From Propionibacteriaceae bacterium (GTDB lineage: Bacteria > Actinomycetota > Actinomycetes > Propionibacteriales > Propionibacteriaceae): DNA of 51,153 nucleotides. This document shows positions 43,652-51,153 of the stretch, one piece after another (position 1 is the stretch's first letter; the number at the start of each line of letters is the position of its first letter). The notes beneath the pieces are model-generated. The model ran no database searches and was not told where the DNA came from. It saw nothing but the letters and a program-made list of their open reading frames with translations. The position numbers and the translations under genes are program-made. The stretch lies in NCBI GenBank assembly GCA_030532825.1, contig JAUNKK010000014.1, positions 1-51,153 of the forward strand, written 5' to 3'.

Positions 43652-45354
43652 TCGACGGCGTGAAACAGCACAAGTGGTGGGGCTGGGGCGAGGAGGGCAA
43701 GTCGTATCACCACGACGACAAGCCGAAGTTCGCTCCCTTCGTCAAGAGGCTGGTGGGTGTCGACATCCACGCCCCGGTGAAGCCGCTACCGCAGCTGAGC
43801 GACCTCGACGTGCCGCCGTCGCAACTGGGTGCCGACCTGAAACAGCAGCTCGCAACGATCGTCGGGGCAGACTATGTGCAGACCGACGACGAGACGCGCG
43901 TGGTCCACGGCTTCGGCAAGGGGGTGCGGGACCTGATGCGGGTCCGTGCCGGTGATTTCGGGCGGCTGCCGGATGTGGTGGTCTATCCCGCCAGTCAGGA
44001 TGAGGTGGCACAGCTCGTCGACGCCGTCGTCGCAGCCAACGCGGTGGTGATTCCGTTCGGTGGCGGCTCCAACATCGTCGCCTCCCTGGAGGCCGAACCC
44101 GACGAGATTCGGCAGGTGGTGTCGGTGAACTTGGGGCGGATGCGCAAAGTCCTAGAGATCGATGAGCAGTCCGGGCTGGCGCATATCGAGGCCGGGGTGT
44201 TCGGCCCCGATATGGAAGAGCAATTGCAGGCCCGCGGCTGGACGATGGGCCACCACCCGGACTCGTTCGTGTGGTCGACGCTGGGTGGCTGGATCGCGAC
44301 GCGGTCATCGGGAATGCAGTCGGACAAGTACGGCGATATCGCCGACATTTGCCGCGGCCTCACGATGGTCATGCCCGGCCAGGTGCTGTCGCTGCGGCCG
44401 CTGCCGTCGACGTCGTCGGGGCCGAGCGTCCGCGAGATGGTGCTGGGCTCCGAGGGTCGGCTGGGGATCATCACCTCCGCGTGGGTGAACGTGCATCGCA
44501 TCCCCGAGGTGCGGGAGATCCAGGCCTATTTCTTCCCCACCTATGAGGCGGGGCTGAAGGCCTGTGAGCAGATCATCAGCTCCGACGCCTCCGTGATGAT
44601 GGCGCGAGTTTCCGATGCCATCGAGACGCAGTACATCATGGCCAACGGCAAACAGTCGTCGAAGCTGTCGTCGCTGCTGAACAAGGCCGTGCAGAAGGTG
44701 ATGCTCAGCAAAGGCTGGGATCTAGAGCAGATCGCAATGAGCTTCGTGGGTTTCGAGGGCTCGCCGAACCACGTCACCTACGAGAAGGGCCTCGTGTCCA
44801 AGATCGTGCGGGCCAACGGCGGCATGGGGGTCGGCAAGGGTCCCGGCACGCTGTACGACCAGAAGAAGTACGACACCCCCTATATCCGTGACTTCATGCT
44901 GGATCACGGCATGATCTGCGACGTCTCCGAGACCTCCACGCCGTGGCGCTACGCGGCGGAGATCCACACCAAGACGGTGGCGGCGGCGCAGCGAGCTCTC
45001 GACGAGCGGGGCGTGCGGGGCGTGGTGTTTTGTCACCTGTCGCACTCCTACCATTCGGGGGCCTGCCAGTACTTCACGTTCGCCGTCGCCGACGACTCCG
45101 ACGGCGCCATGGACACCTACGATCACGTCAAACGCGCCATCCAGCAGTCGTTCATGGACTGCCACGGCACGGTCTCCCATCACCATGGCGTCGGGGAGGA
45201 ACACTCCCCCTGGATGGACCAGGACATCTCACCGGCGGGCGTGTTCATCCAACGCACCCTGTTCGAGGGCGTCGACCCGGGCCGCAACCTCAACCCGGGC
45301 AAGGTCGTCCACGAGGGCCGGCCAGGTATCTCAACCAACGCCAACGACGCCTGA
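43648..45354 (+). CDS. agpS: FAD-linked oxidase, alkyldihydroxyacetonephosphate synthase homologue
   Basis: A 568-residue VAO-type flavoprotein. The FAD domain shows PDVVVYPASQDEVAQLV, IPFGGGSNIV and DPDSFVWSTLGGW-like text (HHPDSFVWSTLGGWIATRSS), and the C-terminal part carries the His-rich VSHHHGVGEEHSPWM motif and GRNLNPGK, features conserved in alkyl-DHAP synthase, where FAD aids exchange of an acyl for an alkyl group. An N-terminal GWGEEGKSYHHDDKPKF also matches bacterial AgpS-like proteins. Operon with SDR and acyltransferase. Converges on the DUF2339 gene with only 5 bp between stops. Confidence 0.88.
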   Translation: MIDGVKQHKWWGWGEEGKSYHHDDKPKFAPFVKRLVGVDIHAPVKPLPQLSDLDVPPSQLGADLKQQLATIVGADYVQTDDETRVVHGFGKGVRDLMRVRAGDFGRLPDVVVYPASQDEVAQLVDAVVAANAVVIPFGGGSNIVASLEAEPDEIRQVVSVNLGRMRKVLEIDEQSGLAHIEAGVFGPDMEEQLQARGWTMGHHPDSFVWSTLGGWIATRSSGMQSDKYGDIADICRGLTMVMPGQVLSLRPLPSTSSGPSVREMVLGSEGRLGIITSAWVNVHRIPEVREIQAYFFPTYEAGLKACEQIISSDASVMMARVSDAIETQYIMANGKQSSKLSSLLNKAVQKVMLSKGWDLEQIAMSFVGFEGSPNHVTYEKGLVSKIVRANGGMGVGKGPGTLYDQKKYDTPYIRDFMLDHGMICDVSETSTPWRYAAEIHTKTVAAAQRALDERGVRGVVFCHLSHSYHSGACQYFTFAVADDSDGAMDTYDHVKRAIQQSFMDCHGTVSHHHGVGEEHSPWMDQDISPAGVFIQRTLFEGVDPGRNLNPGKVVHEGRPGISTNANDA

Positions 45355-45359
45355 GACCG

Positions 45360-47675
45360 CTACTCCCCTGTCGCTGACTCCTCCGTGAGCTGTTGTTGGG
45401 TTTCGTCCTGAGCTGCTTGAGCTGAGAAGCGGGCATACAGCAGCGACAAGCCGAAGCAGATCAGGCCGGCCAGCAGCAGGGCCAGCACCTTCGCCAGCGG
45501 GCCGTTGGTGGTGATGTCCCAGGTGGCCAGCTTGAACACCATGAGCAGCACCACCGCTAGACCGTAGTGGCGCAGGTAGACGGCGCCCGTCCTGAAACCC
45601 AGCATCATCGTCAGGGCGCCGGAGATCATGAGCACGAGCGTGAGCGGCAGGCTGGTCCCGGTGTCGCGGGTGAGCAGCGTGGTCACGGCCCCAAGGGACA
45701 GGCTGACCGTTGCCCCGAACAGCAACGCCACCGCGTGATTGCGCACATACGGGTACAGCTGCCCCAGCGCGGCCAGCGTCAGCACCGCCATCGCGGGCGT
45801 CACCACGAGGGTATGCGTTACGCCGGGCAACGCATACAGGCCCGCTGTGACCATGGCGATGGCGCAGTCGGCGGCAACCACGACGCCAAAGAGGACGCGA
45901 GGCAGCACCGACGGGAACTGCCGGACGCCCCGTCCAGTGAACAACTCCAGCGCGGTGAGCGGAACCGTGCCGAGGCCCAGGAACAGCAGAACCCCAGCGA
46001 TCGCCAGGGAACCGGCGGAGTGAACGGTGACCCACCACGCCCCGTCGGCTCGGGTCAGCACGACGACGCTCCAAGCGATCAGCCAGGGCACCGCGCCAAC
46101 GGCCACGGCACTCAAGATCAGCCCGGCAAACTGCAGGATCTGCCGATTCACCTCCCGGAAGGCCGCGTCGACCTCGCCGATCCGCCGCTGTTCAACCCCC
46201 AACGCCAAAGTCGCCCCCAGAGCCACGCTCAGCCACAGCCAGGCGAGGTCGGAAGCGGCGAGTCCGGGCCCAAAGAGCAGGGTCGCCAGCGGGCAGGTGG
46301 CGAAAACCAGCACGTGATGGATGGCGCCAACCCTCAACGCAGGCAACGCCGTGAACGCGATCGCGACGATACCGGTGACCAGCAGTAGCGCGCCGGAAAG
46401 CAGCCCGGTGCGGCCGTTGAACATGGTGAACACCAGCAGCAGCGTCGCACACGTGAACGACCACGAGGCCTGAAGCCGCATCACCCAACTCACCGGAACG
46501 ACCGTCATGACCACGGCTACGGCGATGATCGCCACCAAGACGATGAGATAAAGCCCAGTGGGTTGCACGTACACCCAGTAGTTCGCGGCCAATCGAGAGA
46601 AGAGCAGCCACACCCCCAACGGCAGCAACACCCAGCCGAGCACGGCCGCGGTGCCGAACCGCTCCGGTAGGTTCACGAGCAGCAACGCGAACTGCGCGAA
46701 CGCAACCAGCGCCAACATCAGGTGGAACGCCGTCGTCATGGCGGCGGGCGCGACGACCGTGAGGGGCATCGGGGCCAGGGCGAGCGCTAGCAGCGTCAGG
46801 GCCAGCCCGACGGCGCCATACCCCAGGCGGAGCTGGTCATGCGTGACCTTCGTCGAACACAGGCGCAGCACCACACCGAGGATGACGACGAGCAGCGTCA
46901 TGAGCACCAAAGCCAGGAACGCATCCCCGGGATACACGGCAGCGTGACCAGCCGCTAGGCCCAGCGAGATGCCCGCCCCTAACGCCGCGACCGCCACCGT
47001 CGAGTACACCCGAGTCCAGGTGGCCAGGACGATCAGCAGGGCCGCGCAGGCAGCCAGCAGCGCGAACGCCACTACCGCGGGCAGCATGCGGTACAGCAGA
47101 GCCGCCCCGACAATCGCCAGGATCGTCAACCCGCCGCCAGTACCCATGACGGTGGCGGTGGCGGCCTGGTACTTGACCCCGGTGCGCGCCATCCAGGTTC
47201 CGAGCCCCGCCAGGCCTAGACCGACCCCGGCCACCCCCAAAACCTTGGCTACGTCCGGAATCGAGTTCCAGACCAGCGCCAGGCCCGTCGCGCCCGCGAG
47301 CAGCACCATCAGCGCCGCCGCGAACGACAACAGGTAGATGGCTAACTTGCCCTCTTTCGCCCAGCGTTGCAGGAAGTTCGGCCGCGCCGGTGGGGCGGAG
47401 GGGAACCGATCGAGCATAGCGGGTATCGCCGTTTCTTCGACGGGTGGTGGCGCAACTGGCTCCTGAGGCGCCGCAACCGGCGCGGTGCGGGAAGGGGGCG
47501 GCGTCGGCGGGGCGGGCATGGGCGGCTCCGGGGCAGGGGCCGGGGCGCCGCCGGAACGCAACTGAGTCTCGATGCGCAGCAGCATGGCCTGCATCGCGTC
47601 GACTTTCGCGGTCAGTGCCTGGAGGTCCGCCCGCCAGGCATCCGCGGGCTGGGGTGTCTCGTGGTTCAGATCCAT
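45360..47675 (-). CDS. DUF2339 polytopic membrane protein
   Basis: A 771-residue protein. An N-terminal coiled-coil-like stretch (LQALTAKVDAMQAMLLRIETQLR) and a Pro/Ala linker precede about 20 or more hydrophobic segments in an even array, the pattern of DUF2339. Function is unknown. The ribosome site is weak. Confidence 0.85.
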   Translation of the reverse strand: MDLNHETPQPADAWRADLQALTAKVDAMQAMLLRIETQLRSGGAPAPAPEPPMPAPPTPPPSRTAPVAAPQEPVAPPPVEETAIPAMLDRFPSAPPARPNFLQRWAKEGKLAIYLLSFAAALMVLLAGATGLALVWNSIPDVAKVLGVAGVGLGLAGLGTWMARTGVKYQAATATVMGTGGGLTILAIVGAALLYRMLPAVVAFALLAACAALLIVLATWTRVYSTVAVAALGAGISLGLAAGHAAVYPGDAFLALVLMTLLVVILGVVLRLCSTKVTHDQLRLGYGAVGLALTLLALALAPMPLTVVAPAAMTTAFHLMLALVAFAQFALLLVNLPERFGTAAVLGWVLLPLGVWLLFSRLAANYWVYVQPTGLYLIVLVAIIAVAVVMTVVPVSWVMRLQASWSFTCATLLLVFTMFNGRTGLLSGALLLVTGIVAIAFTALPALRVGAIHHVLVFATCPLATLLFGPGLAASDLAWLWLSVALGATLALGVEQRRIGEVDAAFREVNRQILQFAGLILSAVAVGAVPWLIAWSVVVLTRADGAWWVTVHSAGSLAIAGVLLFLGLGTVPLTALELFTGRGVRQFPSVLPRVLFGVVVAADCAIAMVTAGLYALPGVTHTLVVTPAMAVLTLAALGQLYPYVRNHAVALLFGATVSLSLGAVTTLLTRDTGTSLPLTLVLMISGALTMMLGFRTGAVYLRHYGLAVVLLMVFKLATWDITTNGPLAKVLALLLAGLICFGLSLLYARFSAQAAQDETQQQLTEESATGE

Positions 47676-47896
47676 GGGCGGTCGCTCTCAGGTCACCAGC
47701 ACTTCGGAACGGTCCTCGCCGCGGGCACCACCCCGTCGTTAGGGCCGAGTCCGGCGGTTGAAGTCCACATCCCAACCTAGCAGGGGCTTGGCCAAAAGTT
47801 CCGCGATACCCCTTAGGAGATGACGCGTCGGTGAGGTGGTGACCTGTGGGGGAGGTAGTGCGCCGGGGAGGGAGCCGACTGGGAGGTGTGACCGTG
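47676..47896. other. Intergenic region upstream of the toxin operon
   Basis: About 220 bp between divergent genes. No clear promoter or RNA gene. GGGAGG at 47881-47886 is the ribosome site of the next gene. Confidence 0.4.
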
Positions 47897-48301
47897 ATGG
47901 ATGGCTTTGAAGAGCGTTTGAGGCGGTTGGGTTTTGATATGGATGCTGCGCGGGCACGGGCGGAGTCTGCGTCGCAGTTTCGCCGGGGGGTTGAGGCTGT
48001 GCGGGGGCGGGGCAGCCGGGATGGGGTTGAGGTCGTGGTTGATTCTGCTGGGAGTTTGGTGGATTTGGATTTGGGGCGCGACTTGGTGGAGGTGAGGGAT
48101 GCTGTGATTGCTGCTTATCAGTTGGCGCGTCAAGATGCGGGCCGTGCGGTGGTGGGGCTGGCCGGGGAGGCGTTTGGTGAGGGGGATGAGTCGGTTGAGC
48201 GGTTGCGGGGTATGTATGGCGTCGAGGATGAGGCTGAGAGCCGTGATGCGGGTGCGGGTGTGGCGCGGCGTGGGATTTTCCGGCCTGGTGGTGGGCTGTG
48301 A
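47897..48301 (+). CDS. YbaB/EbfC-like protein of a type VII secretion-linked toxin operon
   Basis: A 134-residue protein. FEERLRRLGFDMDAARARAESA forms a helix, and GVEVVVDSAGSLVDLDLGRDL...LARQDAGRAV has the strand-helix pattern of the YbaB/EbfC DNA-binding family. Actinobacterial genomes often place such genes just before EspC-like genes and large toxins. Start could be GTG 47894 or ATG 47897. Its stop overlaps the next GTG. The gene is strongly G/T-rich at third positions, unlike the core genes to its left. Confidence 0.7.
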   Translation: MDGFEERLRRLGFDMDAARARAESASQFRRGVEAVRGRGSRDGVEVVVDSAGSLVDLDLGRDLVEVRDAVIAAYQLARQDAGRAVVGLAGEAFGEGDESVERLRGMYGVEDEAESRDAGAGVARRGIFRPGGGL

Positions 48302-48684
48302 CGGGGTTCGAGGTATCGCCGGAGGGGTTGCGGTCGCATGCATCTCATTTGGGTGAGGTGAGTGACGCGGTGGCGTTGGCTAGTGACGCGTGCGGGCAGG
48401 CGAGTATCACGGATGGTTCGTTGGGGATGATGATTGGGCCGTTGGTTGTCAGTCCGTTATGGGTTGCGGAGTCCGCGGCGGGGTTGACGGTTTCATCGGC
48501 GGGTGATGCGGTGGATCGTCTGGCGACTGAGGTGCAGCAGGCCGCTGGGGATTTTGAGACTACGGATGAGGGGATTGGGCAGGACTATTCGTCGACTCGG
48601 GATCCGGTGTTGGCGTCTCCGACGGGTTCGTCGCCGAATGTGAATCCGCGGATCAGTAAGAACATTGCGTTGCGGATGGGGTGA
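48298..48684 (+). CDS. EspC-like type VII secretion-associated protein
   Basis: A 128-residue helical protein resembling the ESX/EspC family: FEVSPEGLRSHASHLGEVSDAVALA, a central SPLWVAES, then DRLATEVQQAAGDFETTDE. Such small proteins form helical hairpins and are co-secreted with or chaperone larger substrates. GTG start overlaps the previous stop (GTGA), and its stop lies six bases before the toxin ATG. No secretion machinery genes are in the window. Confidence 0.72.
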   Translation: MTGFEVSPEGLRSHASHLGEVSDAVALASDACGQASITDGSLGMMIGPLVVSPLWVAESAAGLTVSSAGDAVDRLATEVQQAAGDFETTDEGIGQDYSSTRDPVLASPTGSSPNVNPRISKNIALRMG

Positions 48685-48689
48685 GGGTG

Positions 48690-49976
48690 ATGTCGCCGAA
48701 TCCGTTAGTAGCTGAACGGGAGGATACGACCACCCCGTTGGCGGGGACGCTTATTTTAGAGGATGGGGAAGCCCTCAAGGAAGCTCTCGACTCGAAGAGT
48801 TGGGTTGCTGGTGGCCTGGCGGCGGTGTCTACCGTTGCCGATAGCGTGGCGGCGGCATCGGACCCGTTGGGGACGTTGTTCGCGATGGGTGTGGGGTGGT
48901 TGCTGGATCATGTGCAGCCGTTCACGGGGTGGTTAGAGGAGCTGACTGGTGATGCCGATCAGGTACGGGCTCATGCGGGGACGTGGAAGAATATTCAGGG
49001 GCAGATGGAGGCTGCCGCTGAGTTAATGAATGGTTATGTGGCCGCTGACTTGGCGGACATGTCGGGCCAGATGATTGACCAGTATCGAGGGGCTGCTGGG
49101 GACGTCGCGAAGGCCATTCAGGGGGCCGGTGGCTGGGCTGGTGCGATGGGCACCGCGCTGGAGGTCACCTCGTTTATTGTGCAGGTAGTGCACGATATTG
49201 TGCGGGACGCGATCAGCGAGGTGATCGGCTCGGTGATGTCCTATATCGTGGAGTTGGTGTGTACCGCGGGTTTGGCGTTGCCTGTGGTGCTGGAACAGAT
49301 TTCCACGCGCGTCGCGTCGCTGATGGGCAGTGTTGGCCGGAATGTGGATAATCTGGTAAAGAGCGCTAGGAATCTGGTGTCGAAGCTGGGCGAGTTGCGG
49401 ACTTTGTTCCAGAAACTGGGCAACAAGCTCGACGAGTTCTTCACCGGGAGCCGCGCGGACCTACCACGCACCGATACCCCGAAGGGGGATACGCCCCCAA
49501 CAAAGTCCGACGAAGCCACAGCCGACGGCACAGTAGAGGGGACTACGCAACCCAAGGGCCACGAACCCGACCCCAATAACCCGGGCTACGACAACGATGG
49601 CAAACCCCTGCGTCAAGACCGAGGCGACGGAAAGCCGCATTACGCCAACGACCCGCCAGGTACATACCGCGACAAAAACGGCAAGCTGCACGACTCCAAG
49701 GGGGCAGCTTTGCCTCAGATCCCTACTCGGACGGAGAATTTGCTCCGACAGGCGAAGCTAACTCTCGTGGCTACGATGACCAGGGGAACCGCCTCAGGTA
49801 TGCCAACGAGCGTCCGCCTTATGCAAAGGAGCAGGTGGAGAAAGTCTGGACCAACTCAAGAAACGATCAGCTTGACCAAATCAGGAATGGAAAACTCAAT
49901 CTGCCTGAGCCGGGACCAGACGAGATGTGGGTCCGCACGAAAGACGACGCCACCGGTCCTGACCTACACGACGTAG
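48690..49976 (+). CDS. Polymorphic toxin carrier, frame 1 part (nuclease tip out of frame)
   Basis: As read, 428 residues. The first 260 or so are helical, with a WXG100/PPE-like layout (AHAGTWKNIQGQMEAAAELMNGY, DLADMSGQMIDQYRGAAGDVAKAI) and a hydrophobic stretch VMSYIVELVCTAGLALPVVL. A disordered Thr/Asp/Lys linker and an NPGYDNDGKPLRQD...GTYRDKNGKLHDSKG stretch follow. From base 49704 the frame turns to low-complexity sequence, while the next frame continues a sensible protein. The true product is probably 48690-50209 with one frameshift in the GGGGG run at 49700-49704. Start ATG 48690; GTG 48681 is also possible. Confidence 0.78.
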   Translation: MSPNPLVAEREDTTTPLAGTLILEDGEALKEALDSKSWVAGGLAAVSTVADSVAAASDPLGTLFAMGVGWLLDHVQPFTGWLEELTGDADQVRAHAGTWKNIQGQMEAAAELMNGYVAADLADMSGQMIDQYRGAAGDVAKAIQGAGGWAGAMGTALEVTSFIVQVVHDIVRDAISEVIGSVMSYIVELVCTAGLALPVVLEQISTRVASLMGSVGRNVDNLVKSARNLVSKLGELRTLFQKLGNKLDEFFTGSRADLPRTDTPKGDTPPTKSDEATADGTVEGTTQPKGHEPDPNNPGYDNDGKPLRQDRGDGKPHYANDPPGTYRDKNGKLHDSKGAALPQIPTRTENLLRQAKLTLVATMTRGTASGMPTSVRLMQRSRWRKSGPTQETISLTKSGMENSICLSRDQTRCGSARKTTPPVLTYTT

Positions 49977-50209
49977 ATGGCCAGAAGTGGCGTAAGATAG
50001 AATGGAAACCCGGGGAGCCCCGAGAGGGCCTGTGGGACATGGGACACATGCCGGGGAAAGAGTATAAGAAACTCAGGGAGGAATATCTTTCCGGACAAAT
50101 ACCGGAGGAGGAGTTTTTGCGTCGATACCAAGAGCCTAAGAACTACCAGGTAGAGGATCCGGGAAGGAATCGATCACGCGTTGACGAAGAGAAAGGTGAT
50201 ACAGGATGA
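49703..50209 (+). CDS. GH-E family nuclease toxin domain, in the -1 frame
   Basis: Reading from 49703 gives GGSF-like continuation (GSFASDPYSDGEFAPTGEAN, RGYDDQGNRLRYANERPPYA), then a GH-E (HNH/endonuclease VII superfold) domain. Its hallmark is LWDMGHMPGKEYKKLREEY, with EEFLRRYQEPKNYQVEDPGRNRSR at the end. In polymorphic toxins this domain cuts nucleic acid of competitors. No start or ribosome site of its own is evident before 49835, so it must be fused to the upstream frame to be useful. Its stop overlaps the immunity gene start (ATGA). Confidence 0.82.
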   Translation, partial: GSFASDPYSDGEFAPTGEANSRGYDDQGNRLRYANERPPYAKEQVEKVWTNSRNDQLDQIRNGKLNLPEPGPDEMWVRTKDDATGPDLHDVDGQKWRKIEWKPGEPREGLWDMGHMPGKEYKKLREEYLSGQIPEEEFLRRYQEPKNYQVEDPGRNRSRVDEEKGDTG

Positions 50210-50784
50210 TCAAAAGAGTGGTTGGGAAGAGCCCGTCGGGCACTGCCAGGTATGACACACTCGAGGAGTTCATCGCGGCCGTGGAACGGAACCCACAGAT
50301 CGACTGGCGCAGAAATCTTCTGCCAGAAGCTTTGGAAAACGAGGATCTGGTGGCTCGGGTTCAGATCGCCACCTGGATGCTGGATCACGGAGTAGACGCC
50401 GAATGGGTGAACTCTTCCGACAAGGCCAACGTCCTACACATCATGTTCCAAGAGAGAATACACGACTTCGAAACGGAGGCACCAGTACTGCAACGAATCC
50501 TGGACGCCGGAGCCGACATCAACCTCTGGTCCCCCAAATGGGGAGTGCCAATGCAGTTGCTGCTGGAAAACCCGCGCATGAGCGAACCAGAAGTATTTCC
50601 CTTCTATGATGTGATCTTCTCCCACCCAGGCATCGACTGGAACGCATACATGGGCAAGACCGCAGGACAACGCCTGAACCTGGCGAACTACGTCGACAGC
50701 AAACCGAACGTCTACCCAGACTTTCACCGCAGAATGCACCACTACCTGGAACACGGCCCAGCCCCCCGCCCAACCTTCAACTAA
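50206..50784 (+). CDS. Ankyrin-like immunity protein
   Basis: A 192-residue protein without signal or membrane segment. Repeated helical pairs resemble ankyrin repeats (VARVQIATWMLDHGVDAEW, VLQRILDAGADINLWSPKWG, MQLLLENPRM). ATGA overlap with the GH-E toxin stop, and its immediate position, mark it as the cognate immunity protein; ankyrin-type immunity proteins are known for polymorphic toxins. GC is lower and third positions are C/A-rich, unlike the carrier's 5' half, as expected when toxin-immunity tips are exchanged. Confidence 0.75.
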   Translation: MIKRVVGKSPSGTARYDTLEEFIAAVERNPQIDWRRNLLPEALENEDLVARVQIATWMLDHGVDAEWVNSSDKANVLHIMFQERIHDFETEAPVLQRILDAGADINLWSPKWGVPMQLLLENPRMSEPEVFPFYDVIFSHPGIDWNAYMGKTAGQRLNLANYVDSKPNVYPDFHRRMHHYLEHGPAPRPTFN

Positions 50785-51153
50785 CCCGCTGCGCCTCGGC
50801 GGTGTCATCGAGGCGCAGCGACAGCGCTTGGCGGTCGAGGGCGTGGCGGTGCGTGCGTCGTGGACAATCAATGAATCGCGCAGTGATCCGGACGGGGGGC
50901 AAGCTACGGGTGCTTCGAATATTCCTCCCGATATCCATAAATATGTGGCGCTTCGGAATGTCTCTTTTTCCAAAGAGGTAAATCAGTCAAATAACCCATC
51001 AGAACGGCAGTCTGCTCAAGATGGTGATTCGACAGCACAGACCCAACCACCAACATTTTCCCAGACCCACAACCTCCTTCGGAATCGCCAACGCAGCGGC
51101 TGCTCCGAGTCCCTATATTGCTCCCGGAATCGCGGATCAATCAATCAACTTCA
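50785..51153 (+). other. Stop-free frame running off the window, identity unknown
   Basis: One plus-strand frame is open without a stop from the immunity stop to the window end (GGVIEAQRQRLAVEG, then VRASWTINESRSDPDGG, DIHKYVALRNVSFSKE). No convincing start, ribosome site or family motif is seen. It could be a displaced, silent toxin tip, common downstream of polymorphic toxins, or a decayed gene. Confidence 0.3.

Noticed and set aside
50904-51140. Minus-strand frame of 78 codons near the window end
   Set aside because: No ribosome site, no motif, and the toxin operon strand bias favours plus.
1-51153. CRISPR arrays, tRNA, rRNA and replication origins
   Set aside because: No regularly spaced repeats, no cloverleaf-type sequence, and no DnaA-box cluster were found on reading.

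Overview
The window looks like chromosome of a high-GC Gram-positive actinomycete. Codons end mostly in G or C, GTG starts are common, and the gene content (DUF222/HNH genes, ROK-regulated sugar loci, Actinomyces-like pili with a class C sortase, an EspC/YbaB-type secretion-linked toxin operon) fits an oral or mucosal member of the Propionibacteriaceae such as Arachnia. The genus is inference; no rRNA or tRNA gene is present to test it.

Region 1 (1-11,400) is an accessory island. At its heart is a complete plantazolicin-type linear azol(in)e-containing peptide (LAP) gene cluster. The minus strand carries a 44-residue precursor (1988-2122) whose leader end (GEGQHLFEPMAA) and core (RCTTTTIISSSSCTF) are unmistakably plantazolicin-like but differ at two informative places, followed by a membrane protein and a winged-helix regulator. 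The plus strand carries an ABC exporter pair, an NmrA/SDR-like protein without a dinucleotide-binding motif, the cyclodehydratase C protein, the YcaO D protein, the SagB-type dehydrogenase, a CPBP (CAAX-type) membrane protease and a methyltransferase. The cluster lies between two perfect 281-bp direct repeats (290-570 and 11118-11398) made from the 3' end of a DUF4143 ATPase gene. The right copy is fused in frame to the N-terminus of an IS256-type transposase, and a decayed IS3 transposase lies between it and the cluster. This suggests integration by recombination of an excisable segment.

Region 2 (11,400-26,800) holds a DUF222/HNH gene, then carbohydrate genes: a GPH sugar symporter with a GH13 alpha-glucosidase, a secreted thioester-domain (TED) adhesin with a truncated sorting signal, and a compact minus-strand operon (solute-binding lipoprotein, two ABC permeases, ROK kinase, M81/MlrC-like peptidase, GH29 alpha-L-fucosidase) facing a ROK repressor across a near-ideal palindromic operator. 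Endonuclease IV follows the repressor.

Region 3 (26,800-33,100) is a sortase-assembled pilus locus: large tip/adhesin pilin, major shaft pilin with the YPKN pilin motif and LPMTG, and class C sortase, with strong hairpins between shaft pilin and sortase. A DUF418 membrane protein converges on the sortase and overlaps it.

Region 4 (34,100-47,700) is core-like: a NarL-type two-component pair, aspartase, pta-ackA (acetyl-phosphate/acetate metabolism), a 5'-nucleotidase, a three-gene operon (SDR, PlsC-like acyltransferase, alkyl-DHAP synthase homologue) that parallels the three steps of ether-lipid synthesis, and a DUF2339 membrane protein.

Region 5 (47,900-51,153) is a polymorphic-toxin operon of type VII secretion style: YbaB-like protein, EspC-like protein, a long toxin carrier whose GH-E nuclease tip lies in the -1 frame after a run of five Gs, and an ankyrin-like immunity protein. 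The window ends inside a further open frame of unknown identity.
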